The notes: a model not told the origin generated them from the sequence alone. DNA of 64,000 bases from Methanosarcina barkeri str. Wiesmoor (GCF_000969985.1 NZ_CP009526.1:2418001-2482000), one strand, 5' to 3'. Counted from the first letter of the stretch, positions 39,859 to 49,904 are shown. Program-made: numbers and translations.

Positions 39859-41511
39859 TTTTACAATTATGTAATTAGATATTGTTTTAGTGTTAATACC
39901 TGCTGCGTTGGCAACTGTAAGCGTCACTTTATACTTTCCTGCCTTTGAATACTTATGAATTGGATTCTGTTTTGCTGAAATTTTTCCGTCTCCAAAGTTC
40001 CATTTCCATTTTTTTGGCGTTCCTGTACTTTTGTCAGTGAAGGTAACTTTTAGTGGTGCTTTTCCAGAGGTTGGAGACGCAGAAAATGCAGCAACTGGTT
40101 TTGCTATTACTGTTATATAATTTGTTTTTGTTACCGTATTAATACCGGCTGCATTGGCAACTGTAAGCGTCACTTTATACTTTCCTGCCTTTGAATACTT
40201 ATGAATTGGATTCTGTTTTGCTGAAATTTTTCCGTCTCCAAAGTTCCATTTCCATTTCTTTGGCGTTCCTGTACTTTTGTCAGTAAATTTAACTTTTAGT
40301 GGTGCTTTTCCGAAGGTTGGAGACGCAGAAAATGCAGCAACTGGTTTTGCTATTACCTTTATATATTCTGTTTTTGTTACCGTGTTCTTGCCTTTAGCAT
40401 TCTTTACCGTTAAGCTAACAGTATATGTTCCTGCTTTAGAATACTTGTGAACCGGATTCTGTTGGAATGACTTTGATCCATCTCCAAAATTCCAGAACCA
40501 TTTAGAAGGTATTCCTGTGCTTGTATCAGTAAATTTAACTTTTAGTGGTGCTTTTCCGGAGGTTGGAGATGCAGAGAATGCAGCAACTGGTTTGTTACTA
40601 GAGGTCTTGTATTCTGCTGTCAGTATGGCAAGTGAATTCTTATAGAATGGGGCATTCCTGTCATAGGTCAGGGTGTTTGTGCCGGTAGATTTAAAATTGT
40701 TTTTAACATCCCAAGAATCAGATCCACAATAAGTACCCTGAGGTTTGCCTGAAGTGAGTGTTTTTCCGTTGAAAGTGTATGATCCGTCTGTACTTGCCAT
40801 GTGTACGTCTGTAAGTGTTGCAGATGTTAGTGTAGAACTCGCTGGTAAAGCTGCCTTAAAAGCTGTGCTTCCTATGTAGTTTTCACCCAGGTTATTCTCA
40901 CTATAATATGTATCTGGATCATGCCCGCGGTTTACCTGATACCAGATCTTTTTTCCGCTACCGTCATTGTAAGCTACAATAAGAGTTATCAGTTTTATTC
41001 TACCATCAAACTTCTTGTCAGTAGGCTCCGTGTGTACAGTAGCTTTATTTTTCCCGGATTTTACGAGGCTTGTGACATCGTAATACATCATGTAGTCACT
41101 GGTCACTCTGTCAACATGGTCGTTTACCTGGACATATGCTTTTCCGTCATTACCCCCGTTAGTAATATAGTTATAAGGAACGTTAAGAGTTTCTGTTCCG
41201 AGAGTCTGCCCGTTAAAGCTCACCTTTGCAAGACCCTGGTAATTGTTTTGCATGTGTCCGCAGTATACGGTTGTGAGCAACATTGCCCATTCGACTTTGG
41301 CGTTAGCCGGCAATGTAAAGGTCTTGTCTATAGTTTTAGCTGTGTGTATTGCCTGATCTGCTGTTCCGTAGTAGCTATCACAATAAACACCTCCACTTAC
41401 TGTTCCGCTGTGGACAGAAGTCAGAGGGATTCCGCCTACGAAATTGTCAGCCAGGCAGACTCCACTACTCAGAATCAGAGTTAACAATATCAAAATTAAT
41501 TTTCTATTCAT
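39856..41511 (-). CDS. Surface protein: DUF3344 plus three PKD domains
   Basis: 551 residues. Signal peptide MNRKLILILLTLILSSGVCL, then a DUF3344 domain (~20-310) almost identical to the first domain of the gene at 35772. Three PKD domains follow (each ~80 residues; FWNFGDGSKSFQQNPVHKYS, WKWNFGDGKISAKQNPIHKY twice). The PKDs are lysine-rich, and PKD 2 and 3 are nearly the same. It has no membrane anchor, so it is released or held by the S-layer. AGGAGGAAGATTA precedes a normal ATG. It is a duplicate of the neighbour that has exchanged its C-terminal parts. Confidence 0.9.
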   Translation of the reverse strand: MNRKLILILLTLILSSGVCLADNFVGGIPLTSVHSGTVSGGVYCDSYYGTADQAIHTAKTIDKTFTLPANAKVEWAMLLTTVYCGHMQNNYQGLAKVSFNGQTLGTETLNVPYNYITNGGNDGKAYVQVNDHVDRVTSDYMMYYDVTSLVKSGKNKATVHTEPTDKKFDGRIKLITLIVAYNDGSGKKIWYQVNRGHDPDTYYSENNLGENYIGSTAFKAALPASSTLTSATLTDVHMASTDGSYTFNGKTLTSGKPQGTYCGSDSWDVKNNFKSTGTNTLTYDRNAPFYKNSLAILTAEYKTSSNKPVAAFSASPTSGKAPLKVKFTDTSTGIPSKWFWNFGDGSKSFQQNPVHKYSKAGTYTVSLTVKNAKGKNTVTKTEYIKVIAKPVAAFSASPTFGKAPLKVKFTDKSTGTPKKWKWNFGDGKISAKQNPIHKYSKAGKYKVTLTVANAAGINTVTKTNYITVIAKPVAAFSASPTSGKAPLKVTFTDKSTGTPKKWKWNFGDGKISAKQNPIHKYSKAGKYKVTLTVANAAGINTKTISNYIIVK

Positions 41512-42396
41512 TAATCTTCCTCCTGTACTTCTTAGAGAAAGAATTCCAGAGATCTGTGCACAAGCAGTTCTTATCAGACAATTAACAGGAACCTAAGTAT
41601 TGCCAATAAAAGTAAAGTCAAATAATGATTATTCTGTTTTAGGAAATGTGACCAAATATGCTTTCAGACTAAATATACCATATCAATTCCCGTTTCTGAG
41701 TGACTCCTTTTGACAGTTATCTTTTAAGTTCTTTCTCATAAGTTATCTCAGACTATATTTAATTTTTAATACTAATAATTATTTTATTAACAATTTTTAG
41801 GATATATTAATCTTTCTAAACATCTTAGAAGGGAAAATATATCTAAATTTTTGTGCTCATTTGTCATATTTATTTTGACAAATTCCGATATTTACCTTAA
41901 ACTGTGGGTGTTAATTGGTGAAAACCACAATGATTAGCAACAGTTTGCATTTTTCCAAAAAAGCAGTGATAATACTCGTTTTTCAAAATTGATCACTTGC
42001 TCTTGTACAAACCCACAAACTCCAAAAATGAAAGTCTATTATGTGTGGTTTCTGTGGAGGAAGATTGGGTTCTATGGATTTCCATATAACATCACCGATT
42101 TCACAATATGATATAATTTTATATTTATAATTTTGAGCCAATATCAGTTTCAGGATAGGTCCAATATAATTATATTAAATATAACACTAAAAATCATAAT
42201 TTTTTAGAATAAAATAACACCATTTAGAAAAATTAATATATGAATAATATGAAGTATGATAAAATTTGAAGTTTTTTGAGACAAAGTATGATTTAAAATA
42301 GAAATCATTCCATATAAAAAATTAGGAGAGCTTTCAGTTAATTCCTTAAAGAGTTGCCAGATACTAAAAAACTTATTGAGAAATGAGAGAATAAAT
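41512..42396. other. Intergenic between divergent DUF3344 genes
   Basis: 41520-41745 is the conserved upstream block shared with 38690-38930. The rest is AT-rich and empty. The short antisense frame at 42204-42458 overlaps the signal peptide of the next gene and is not supported. Confidence 0.55.
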
Positions 42397-44121
42397 ATGC
42401 TGTTAAAGAGCAGTAAGTTGAACAGGTTTTTACTGTATGCTGCAGGAACTTTAATCATTTTTATGTATGTTTCTCCTTGCCTGGCAACTTACAATTTCGA
42501 AGGTATTCCTGAACAGGATGAATTGATTGAAGCTACATCAGGGACGGTAAAAGGTGGGCTTTACGTTGATGGGGGTGAGGGGCTTAAGGAGACTCCTTAT
42601 GTGCAGGAATTCAATGTTCCGGGAGATTCTGTAAAATGGGCCAGGGCATATGTGGGAGTCTGGGGCGGTACAGAAAAAAAAACTGGAACTCTGGATTTTA
42701 CTGTCAATGGGAAAGATTTCGAAAGCGTGGATCTTGAAGGTGAAGCAGATAAGGGAGATGATGAGGGTCAGAATCCCTCAATATATTGTACTGGACATGG
42801 GGTATACTGGGTAGCTTATGACGTAAGCACGAATATAAGTACCGGACCTGTAAAAGTGGAAGTAAAAACTGAAGGGGACATTGATGGCAGAATATATGGT
42901 ATAATCCTTGCTGCTGTATATGAAGATAAAGACGGAGAAGATACAAAGTACTGGATAAAGGAAGGAAACCTGAATCTTCACGGCGAAGGATGGAGTGGAG
43001 ATCTGGCATCAACGCATGATGAAGGATATGCCGAATTTTCGGGAAATATAGATACTGATAAGTACAAAACTGCAACCCTTGCTGTAGCCTACCTATGCGG
43101 CAGCCCAGGACTTGAAGACTCTCTCTACTTTAACGATGAACAACTTTCGGATGGAGATAACAAAAACGATATTGCAAATTCAAGAAGTTATTTTGATCTA
43201 AAATTCTTTGATGTACTGGACTTTCTTACGGAAGATGACAACGAAGTCAAGTTCCAAAGAGACGATGAAGATTATGTCCATCCTGTACTGGCCGCGCTAA
43301 CTTTGGGAACGGAAGAAGCTGGAAGCTCTTCTGACCTTATAGTCTCCAGACTTACTTTACCTGTGCTCTGCGCAGGTGAAGATAATGTCATCAAGGCAAA
43401 CATTAAAAATATCGGAAAAGACTCAGCAAGTAGTTTTCAGGCAGCACTTTATGCTGATGATGAAGTCGTATCCACTGCTACCGTATCTTCTCTTGCTAGT
43501 GAAAAAAATAAAACTATAGAGTTTAACTGGAAACCTGCCAGTGACGGACAGAGGGCTCTAAAAGTATATGTCGACTACGTAAACAAAATAAAAGAAAAAT
43601 GTGAAGTAAATAATTACAACGTTCCTGTTCTTGCTAAGGTTATCGATATAACTCCACCCGAGATTGAAATAAAATCACCGGAAGACGGAAGTTTCGTAGA
43701 TGCTGGAGAGATAACTGTAAGCGGAACGGTTGAAGACACAAGTCGAAACTTAACAGTGGATGTGAACGGAAAGAAAGCACTGCTTTCAGGTGGGAGCTGG
43801 AGCGCAAAAGTTCCTTTAGCTTCAGGGCCTAATGTAATAGCTGTTTGCGCGATGGACAGAGCAAATAACACAGCAAAAGAAGTTATTGTTCTCAACCGAA
43901 AAGCTTCTTTCCTGCGTGACTTTAATGAATCTTCCAGGTCTATGAATCAAAATAACACAAAATCTGCCAATGAAACATTTCAGATTTCCCGGCATAAAGA
44001 CCTGTCACAAAATAGAATATATCTATTTTTCAAAAAATTGATTTCTAATTGGTGGGACGAGGTTGAAAATCGAAGCATACAATCGGAACCTTTACATAGA
44101 TTATTCTATGACGGATCCTAA
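42397..44121 (+). CDS. Surface protein: DUF3344, CARDB and Ig-like domain
   Basis: About 574 residues. Signal (LNRFLLYAAGTLIIFMYVSP), DUF3344 domain (~25-310; GTVKGGLYVDGGEG, YWIKEGNLNLHGEG), CARDB (~315-415; NVIKANIKNIGKD, VYVDYVNKIKEKCEVNNYN), then an Ig-like domain (~420-510; PPEIEIKSPEDGSFVDAGE). A basic C-terminal tail has no obvious membrane anchor. TTG at 42376 keeps the frame open, but ATG 42397 is preferred because it gives a compact signal peptide. It is followed by another exported protein on the same strand, probably cotranscribed. Confidence 0.85.
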   Translation: MLLKSSKLNRFLLYAAGTLIIFMYVSPCLATYNFEGIPEQDELIEATSGTVKGGLYVDGGEGLKETPYVQEFNVPGDSVKWARAYVGVWGGTEKKTGTLDFTVNGKDFESVDLEGEADKGDDEGQNPSIYCTGHGVYWVAYDVSTNISTGPVKVEVKTEGDIDGRIYGIILAAVYEDKDGEDTKYWIKEGNLNLHGEGWSGDLASTHDEGYAEFSGNIDTDKYKTATLAVAYLCGSPGLEDSLYFNDEQLSDGDNKNDIANSRSYFDLKFFDVLDFLTEDDNEVKFQRDDEDYVHPVLAALTLGTEEAGSSSDLIVSRLTLPVLCAGEDNVIKANIKNIGKDSASSFQAALYADDEVVSTATVSSLASEKNKTIEFNWKPASDGQRALKVYVDYVNKIKEKCEVNNYNVPVLAKVIDITPPEIEIKSPEDGSFVDAGEITVSGTVEDTSRNLTVDVNGKKALLSGGSWSAKVPLASGPNVIAVCAMDRANNTAKEVIVLNRKASFLRDFNESSRSMNQNNTKSANETFQISRHKDLSQNRIYLFFKKLISNWWDEVENRSIQSEPLHRLFYDGS

Positions 44122-44220
44122 AGAAATTGGAAAGCAGGTAGTTTCCTCCAAATTTTGCGTAGTCTCTGGGTTTCTTTTGGCTGCTTTACTCATAAAGTTT
44201 CAAAACTGGAGGGAACAATC

Positions 44221-45420
44221 ATGAACAGAAAAAGTAATTTCTATATAACTGCGGTTTTTTTAATCATTATTTACACGCTCATATATATTATGCCTGCTGC
44301 GGCAAATGAAGATGACTGGAACAGCCTTACCGTTACCCTCGGAAATGAAAATTCAATAGTAAGCATAGTTTCTGTTGATGAATACACTATTGAAGCACTG
44401 AATTTTGATGGTTATGGCATGGTATGGCTTCGAGTCTCGAAAAACGGTTTGGCTCTTGGAGATACTGTCCTGGAAAATAACAGTTCAAGCTGGTGTTATA
44501 TGGACAACGACAATATACGGCTTAAGGCTTTCAACGTCACCAATAAGGAAAGTCTTCCTATGTTTTCTAATCTTTGTTCACCTGAAGCAGAAGTAGTTTT
44601 TGAAGCAAAAAGGCCTAAAGAAGAATCATCTGCCGAAGATAATGTGCATCTGGAACTTGATTTGGAAGCTGACAAAGATGAGTACCTGCTTGGTGATGAA
44701 GTAATTGTTGATACGGAAATTCGAAATATAGGGAAAATTAAAGCAGATAAGGTAAAATTTGATTTTGACTCCGATGGGCTTCTAGTTCATGAAGGGGGTC
44801 CTGAGAATATATCGATTGATAAAGGTTCAAAAAAGTCTTTTGAACTTCGGTTCAGGTTTCCAGAAAAAATAAAAGAGAATTATAATATAACTGCAAATGT
44901 GAGTTGGGAAGATAATTCCGGCAAACATTTCCTTTCAAAAGTTGTAGAAATTTCAGTCAGCGAGCCTCTGGAAATATATAAAAACACTGGGTCCGAAGTT
45001 TTTATAGGGACTCCTGCATATGTTACGGTTTCCGTTAAAAACGTTCAAGACAGACCTGCAAATATCTCATTAATCGACCTGTTGCCAGCAACATTTACAA
45101 TAATTAACAACTCCAAACTGGCTGCTAGTGTCCTGGGTCTGGATAGTTCGCCTTATTTGAGCCAGGATTTTGTGCTGGCCCCGGAAGAAATGAAAACATT
45201 TTCTTACTCGATCAAATCCGAAAAAACCGGAGCACACAGAGTACCGCAAACTCATGCATACGCAAATTTATGCGGACAACTATACAACGAATATTCAGAT
45301 TCCGAAAATATAATTACAGTATATGATAATATTTCATACAAAGAATATAATCAGGAGACTCAAGTAGAAAAAATACCTCCTGTAGAAACAAAATTGCACG
45401 TTGAGCTGGTTCCTGCATAA
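44221..45420 (+). CDS. Exported adhesin-like protein with CARDB-type domains
   Basis: About 399 residues. Signal FYITAVFLIIIYTLIYIMPA. Residues ~30-130 (VDEYTIEALNFDGYGMVWLR, SWCYMDNDNIRLKAFNVTNK) resemble the S-layer-associated beta domain of Methanosarcina surface proteins. Two CARDB/COG1361-like domains follow (VIVDTEIRNIGKIKADKV; YVTVSVKNVQDRPANISL). There is no C-terminal membrane segment. Start at ATG 44221 with GGAGGG eight bases before; the frame is open further upstream but has no signal there. It lies 99 bases after the DUF3344 gene. A 13-copy array follows its stop. Confidence 0.75.
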   Translation: MNRKSNFYITAVFLIIIYTLIYIMPAAANEDDWNSLTVTLGNENSIVSIVSVDEYTIEALNFDGYGMVWLRVSKNGLALGDTVLENNSSSWCYMDNDNIRLKAFNVTNKESLPMFSNLCSPEAEVVFEAKRPKEESSAEDNVHLELDLEADKDEYLLGDEVIVDTEIRNIGKIKADKVKFDFDSDGLLVHEGGPENISIDKGSKKSFELRFRFPEKIKENYNITANVSWEDNSGKHFLSKVVEISVSEPLEIYKNTGSEVFIGTPAYVTVSVKNVQDRPANISLIDLLPATFTIINNSKLAASVLGLDSSPYLSQDFVLAPEEMKTFSYSIKSEKTGAHRVPQTHAYANLCGQLYNEYSDSENIITVYDNISYKEYNQETQVEKIPPVETKLHVELVPA

Positions 45421-45432
45421 TTTTTTCGATTT

Positions 45433-45641
45433 TCAGAACTTTTTATATTCAGAACTTTTTATATTCAGAACTTTTTATATTCAGAACTTTTTATATTCAG
45501 AACTTTTTATATTCAGAACTTTTTATATTCAGAACTTTTTATTTTCAGAACTTTTTATTTTCAGAACTTTTTATATTCAGAACTTTTTATTTTCAGAACT
45601 TTTTATATTCAGAACTTTTTATTTTCAGAACTTTTTATAAC
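45433..45641 (+). repeat. 16-bp tandem array, 13 copies, directly after a stop codon
   Basis: Unit CAGAACTTTTTATATT, with some TATTTT variants, in perfect 16-nt register from 45434 to 45641. Every unit carries a T5 run. Archaeal polymerase stops at T tracts, so the array could act as stacked terminators for the upstream genes. Confidence 0.9.
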
Positions 45642-45990
45642 TTGAGAGTGCGGAGAAATTCAAGAGTACTGTGCTTTCACTGCTTATCCGACAATTCTGT
45701 TGTAGGGTAAAAAAATTCTATTGTGGGGTAAAAAGATAACAAAATAAATATGAAATCTTCGAATAACAAATACAAATAGATAATAATACGTGAAAGCACT
45801 TTCACGCCAGAGTTGGATGAAATCGCTGTTGACAGAACATTTTTCAGTTCAATTGTTGACTATCAGTAGATTACTATTTTTTTCGCGATATTTGGAAGAT
45901 AAGTTTAAGTTCTTTTTTTGAAAATCTGGAAATTCCGAATCATCTTATTCTCTTTCTAATTTTCGCTGAGAAGTTCCAGTTATATATTTC
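45642..45990. other. Intergenic with an 18-bp palindrome
   Basis: CGTGAAAGCACTTTCACG at 45789-45806 is a perfect palindrome. It is preceded at ~45758 by TTCGAATAACAAATACAAA, a pair of motifs also found at 39673-39712. No gene. Confidence 0.55.
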
Positions 45991-46845
45991 TTATTTAAGT
46001 AGCCGCCTTCTCATTAGCAGCCCTGAAATCATCAGGCATACATACGCAAGGGGTGCATTAAAGCCAGGTAAAACATGGAACTTTTCTTCATAACTTTCAA
46101 TTTTGGTCAGAGCAAAAGTATTTTTTTCATCAAGGCTTTTGATTGTATCACCAAGACTCTTTGTAGTAACTTCAAAACTTCTGGTTGCATTGTCAATACT
46201 CTTGGTCACAATTGCTTGCAAATTTCCAGTGTAATCTTTTAGTTCCTCATCTATATGAGTAACATTCTGAGTAAAATTAAGCCCGTTGTCGATGTTTTTT
46301 TCCAAAGATTGCTGCAAGGTCTCATTGATTTCTATTTTAGCTAAAGGATCTGAGGAGTTTTCTGTTCCTTTTGAAGAACTACTGTCAGAAGAGATTTTTT
46401 TAGAAGAACCACTCTCGGAAGAAACTTCTTTAGAAGAACTCTCTTCTAATGTGGAGAGCTCAACATAAACAGGGATTATGACCCCTGCCCCAACCGATCT
46501 TCCTGGTACGGTACATGGAACATATATTTTACATTTAATGTCTGTTTCAGCGGAAGCGGGAACTTTGAGCGTGACTTTAACTTCTTTCGTATCTCCTGCT
46601 TTTAGATCAAAGGAGGAGGGAGAAAAGGTAAACCAATTTTGATAAGCACTTTCATTAACAAAAACATCATATCTTGCAGTTTCATTTCCTGTATTTATCA
46701 CATATATCTGTTGCTCTGCGGACGTCCCAGGAGCAAGTTTAAAACTCATATTTCCTGGGTTCACTCCAATGCCCATACCATACGCTGTAGTTCCTTGCAA
46801 TGAGATCATAAGAACACTAATGAATAACACAATTTTTACTCTCAT
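45991..46845 (-). CDS. Exported COG1470-like protein with C-terminal anchor
   Basis: 284 residues. Signal (VLFISVLMISLQGTTAYG), then one NEW3/COG1470-type beta-sandwich (MSFKLAPGTSAEQQIYVINT, FDLKAGDTKEVKVTLKVPAS). A Ser/Glu-rich linker (SSKEVSSESGSSKKISSDSS) and a helical segment (~175-255) precede one C-terminal membrane helix and RRRLLK. The layout is that of a cell-surface protein anchored at its C-terminus, with the coiled part near the membrane. The start is supported by GAGGT before ATG 46845. Function unknown. Confidence 0.75.
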   Translation of the reverse strand: MRVKIVLFISVLMISLQGTTAYGMGIGVNPGNMSFKLAPGTSAEQQIYVINTGNETARYDVFVNESAYQNWFTFSPSSFDLKAGDTKEVKVTLKVPASAETDIKCKIYVPCTVPGRSVGAGVIIPVYVELSTLEESSSKEVSSESGSSKKISSDSSSSKGTENSSDPLAKIEINETLQQSLEKNIDNGLNFTQNVTHIDEELKDYTGNLQAIVTKSIDNATRSFEVTTKSLGDTIKSLDEKNTFALTKIESYEEKFHVLPGFNAPLAYVCLMISGLLMRRRLLK

Positions 46846-46970
46846 TTACAAACCTCATTATTTCCCAGTGACTCAGTTCCAAAATCTAGTGATAAAAATA
46901 AGTGTAACATCACTACATAAATTTATAAATTTATAATTTTGTAATTATGTAATAATGTTACGGCACAACG

Positions 46971-47385
46971 ATGGTAACTATAAATCTTAATCTTAATAAC
47001 TTTTCGGACCTCTCTGTTCTCTTAAACCTTTTTGATAGTTTTGACAATGATTACGAATATACTGCAAGAGGAGTTTTTCGCAGAAAAACTCCTCCAACTT
47101 GTCCCATTTGTAATACTCGTATGGTTCATAATGGCTATAATTCATACACCAAAAAAGCTCTTGGAGCAATCAAGATTGAGAGATATAAATGCTCAAATTG
47201 TGGTAGTATATGCGAAGAAGATCATAGTTTTTGGGAACATCTGAAAACTTTACTTTTTGACTCATTTAATAATTTTTTCCAGGTACTCAGATATCATAGC
47301 ATTTCTTATATATCATAGCATTTCTTATGATGGAATTTCTGATGTAATGGCCTTTATACTTCCAAGATCAAAAAGCTCTATTTTG
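46971..47385 (+). pseudogene. Transposase N-terminal fragment broken by a 19-bp duplication
   Basis: Reads as the start of an insertion-sequence transposase with a zinc-ribbon (CPICNTRMVHNGYN ... YKCSNCGSICEEDHSFWEHL). A perfect 19-bp tandem duplication (47291-47309 and 47310-47328) shifts the frame. If one copy is removed the frame runs on as RYHSISYDGISDVMAFILPR to about 47385. There it meets the opposite-strand C-terminal fragment, so the element has also been rearranged by inversion or deletion. Confidence 0.75.
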
Positions 47386-48030
47386 ATTAAATTCCTTTTT
47401 TACCTTTTTACTCCATTCTAAATGTTTTTTTTCGCTATTAATTACGTTAAGTTCTTTAGATAGAAGTTTTTCCAGAAATTTGATCTCATTTTCACGATTA
47501 TAAAATATATTCAATAATCTGTATTTTAGTAATTCTTGTTCAATAGTTGTTTTCTTTGGGAAATCACTAACTATAAGCTTGTTTAAGTGCATCAAACAAT
47601 ATTGATGCACTAACTTCTCTCCAAAAACTTCCTTTAATATATTAGGATATCTCTTATCAAAATCCGTAACAATAAACACAGTTTCTGATGAATCAAGATT
47701 TTTCCGTAGAAATTTTTTGATGGTTTCTGGACTTTTATCTTCGAAAAGTTCATCCGCTATTGATCTATGAGTTTTTGCATCCAATAAGGTTAAACGGTAT
47801 TTCTGACACCTTCCTTTTTTCGGATGCTGTTCGTCATAATGTACTATACGAGGTCATCCCAAAACTTGAAATTTGCTTCTTGGACCTTGTATTTTGAATA
47901 ATCAATCAAGCTCATGATCATGAAAATAATTCTGAAAATTCCCAATGATTAAGAGTAAAGTGGCTTTTGGGATAGGCTCTACGTGTATTTCCTGAGATTG
48001 GAACATTTTTCTTTTCTATTTTTTTCGTTG
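47368..48030 (-). pseudogene. DDE transposase catalytic fragment, interrupted by a MITE
   Basis: The minus-strand frame reads IVHYDEQHPKKGRCQKYRLT, LLDAKTHRSIADELFED, then TVFIVTDFDKRYPNILKEVF and YCLMHLNKLIVSDFPKK to the stop at 47368. Asp residues in HYDEQ and VTDFDKRYP fit a DDE catalytic core. The 5' part is separated by a 130-bp insertion at 47850-47979. Removing it and one TAC copy restores an open frame with NVPISGNTR joined to IVHYDEQHP. It is the tail of an element whose head lies on the other strand. Confidence 0.7.
47850..47979. mobile_element. 130-bp MITE inside the transposase remnant
   Basis: Imperfect terminal inverted repeats GAGGTCATCCCAAAAC (from 47850) and GAGCCTATCCCAAAAG (complement of the end at 47979), with 3-bp direct copies TAC on both sides (47847-47849, 47980-47982). 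It is non-coding. It is unrelated to the TTCCGCAG family. Insertion plus target copy is 133 bp, which breaks the transposase frame. Confidence 0.6.
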
Positions 48031-48728
48031 AATGCTCAAAATATAGATATAAGTTAAAGCTAAAAAGGAGGCGAAAGAAAGAAAATCTTCCATTTAATAT
48101 TAGGGTCCTTCCAAATCAGTACCAAAACTAAGGGCATACAATGCTTATTTTAAATGATAGGTATGCATTTAGAGTTTTCCCAATTAAGGTACACTTTAAA
48201 AATCAATTTTTTAGATAAATAATCTATAATACTCTTTTAAATCAAGAAAAAAGTGAGATAAATACTTTATTCTTTTACAATTTATGTTTATTTATAAATA
48301 AGGCATATGATGTCATTTTCATCCATACAAAATTCAATGTTAAAAGTAAGGATAAATCAACGTTTAATTTAACAATTAAAGTACTTAAGTCATTTAAACA
48401 GCAAATAGATCATTTAATGAATGTATCTTAACTGGGGGAAGGCTGACACTACATTATATTTGGCAAATAAAGTTCAATATCCCTTAAAAAACTAATCATT
48501 TTTCAAGGGGTCTAATTTAATAGTCTTGAAAAAGCAAAATAGAACTTCAATAAATTAATGGAAAATTGCAGCTTTTTGAGGTAATTAGCAGAGAAAAAAT
48601 GTAGGTTTAAGGAAGTAACAATAAGAGAAATAACTAGATTATGGAATTGTGTCAATTTTATGCATAGTTTAAGTTTGACTTTCCACGTTCAGGGGTTATT
48701 CTGGCTTTTGTGTAAATGTAAAAACAAT
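48031..48728. other. Gene-free AT-rich stretch
   Basis: Beyond the transposase remnant, which may stay open to about 48110, no gene, RNA or repeat was recognised on either strand. Confidence 0.55.
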
Positions 48729-49904
48729 TCAATATTCTAAGACGGATTCAAGAGAATTTTCTGCGAGATTCATGATTCTTAACTTCAAATTATCCAGATT
48801 TTCAAAAAAGGCGACTTTTTTTCCTGATAAAATATCTTGCAGAATTAGTCTACCGAACTCGTCATCCTGTCCGGATTTTAAATTCAGGATCACAGAACCC
48901 GCAGAATAGGTAACTGAAGCTGCAAGTTCGTCACAGTCGCCATCTGTAACTCCAATTATCGGAATTCCAAACCTAGAAAATATACTTCCTGCAATCTCAG
49001 TTGTGTCGTCTCCAATGGTAATAGCAAGGTCTGCTCCCTCAATCATCTCAAGTGAACGCTCTGCGCAGTGGTCTATTAGAATGACTTTAATTCCGCGTTC
49101 AGGGGTTGTCTCCATTAAAGAGTTCTTTTTTAAAATAGCAGTTTTTGCCACACATTCACTTTTGCCTTCAAGAGGATTTTTGCAGTCTTTGAAATTTTCC
49201 CGCTGAGTACCGGTTTTTACCCAGGACCTGGAAAGGTCTATAGGTACTCTTTCTCCGTGCTTATGGAGAATATCAATACCTTGCTCTTTTAGAATTCCTC
49301 CTTCCATTGAGGTCAGGAAACCATCTTCGGATATGAGGGTGATCTCAGAAGAAGTAGCTTTTCCGATGATGATCCCCTCAACAAGTATGTATGCCCCGGG
49401 AAAGGCTGATATTTTCCTCAGAACCCGCCTTCCCTGATTTGTGACTTCAATACTATTAATCGGACGCGGAGGCTGGGAAATTTTCAGATTAAGCAATTTG
49501 GAAAGTTTTTCTGCATGGAGTTCAGCAGCCTGATTCCATGGGATGATTTCACCATCGGGACAACCGGGCCTTTCTATCTGTATAAGGGGCTTTTCATCAT
49601 GATTTTCTACATGCGAGACTACGATCCTCCCAAAAGTCCGGCCTGTATTAAGCTCTCTACCATGGTTCAGAAGGCATACCATATCATTTGATTTAAAGAG
49701 AGTCCCAATACAGGCACTTGGACTCAGAAACTGGTTGATTTCAATCAAGTCTTCCAAACCGGCATCAATAACTGCAACTTTTCCCAATGTACCGCAGAGA
49801 CAGGCGTCGACAAGGTTTTCCCTGGAGAGTAGTGTAAGAATATTTTTAATTATCTGAGGGGAATCCATAAGCTGGACATTATGAATAACAATTCCAATCT
49901 TCAT
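48729..49904 (-). CDS. DUF2117-family protein of methanogens
   Basis: 391 residues, soluble. The N-terminal half (MKIGIVIHNVQLMDSPQIIK, DACLCGTLGKVAVIDAGLED, VCLLNHGRELNTGRTFGRIV) matches my recollection of DUF2117, a family limited to methanogenic archaea. The C-terminal third (LAITIGDDTTEIAGSIFSRF, PIIGVTDGDCDELA) looks like a Rossmann-like or glycine-loop domain. Function unknown; conservation in methanogens suggests a housekeeping role. It stands alone and has no clear Shine-Dalgarno. A TATA-like TATAATTAG ~30 bases upstream suggests a very short leader. Confidence 0.7.
   Translation of the reverse strand: MKIGIVIHNVQLMDSPQIIKNILTLLSRENLVDACLCGTLGKVAVIDAGLEDLIEINQFLSPSACIGTLFKSNDMVCLLNHGRELNTGRTFGRIVVSHVENHDEKPLIQIERPGCPDGEIIPWNQAAELHAEKLSKLLNLKISQPPRPINSIEVTNQGRRVLRKISAFPGAYILVEGIIIGKATSSEITLISEDGFLTSMEGGILKEQGIDILHKHGERVPIDLSRSWVKTGTQRENFKDCKNPLEGKSECVAKTAILKKNSLMETTPERGIKVILIDHCAERSLEMIEGADLAITIGDDTTEIAGSIFSRFGIPIIGVTDGDCDELAASVTYSAGSVILNLKSGQDDEFGRLILQDILSGKKVAFFENLDNLKLRIMNLAENSLESVLEY

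Noticed and set aside
39696-39878. 60-codon ORF ending in Leu/Phe/Ile repeats
   Set aside because: It is mostly the 8-bp TTTATTTG array read through and has no independent support.
45401-45640. ORF across the 16-bp array
   Set aside because: A 16-nt unit read in three frames gives a repetitive artefact with no start signal.
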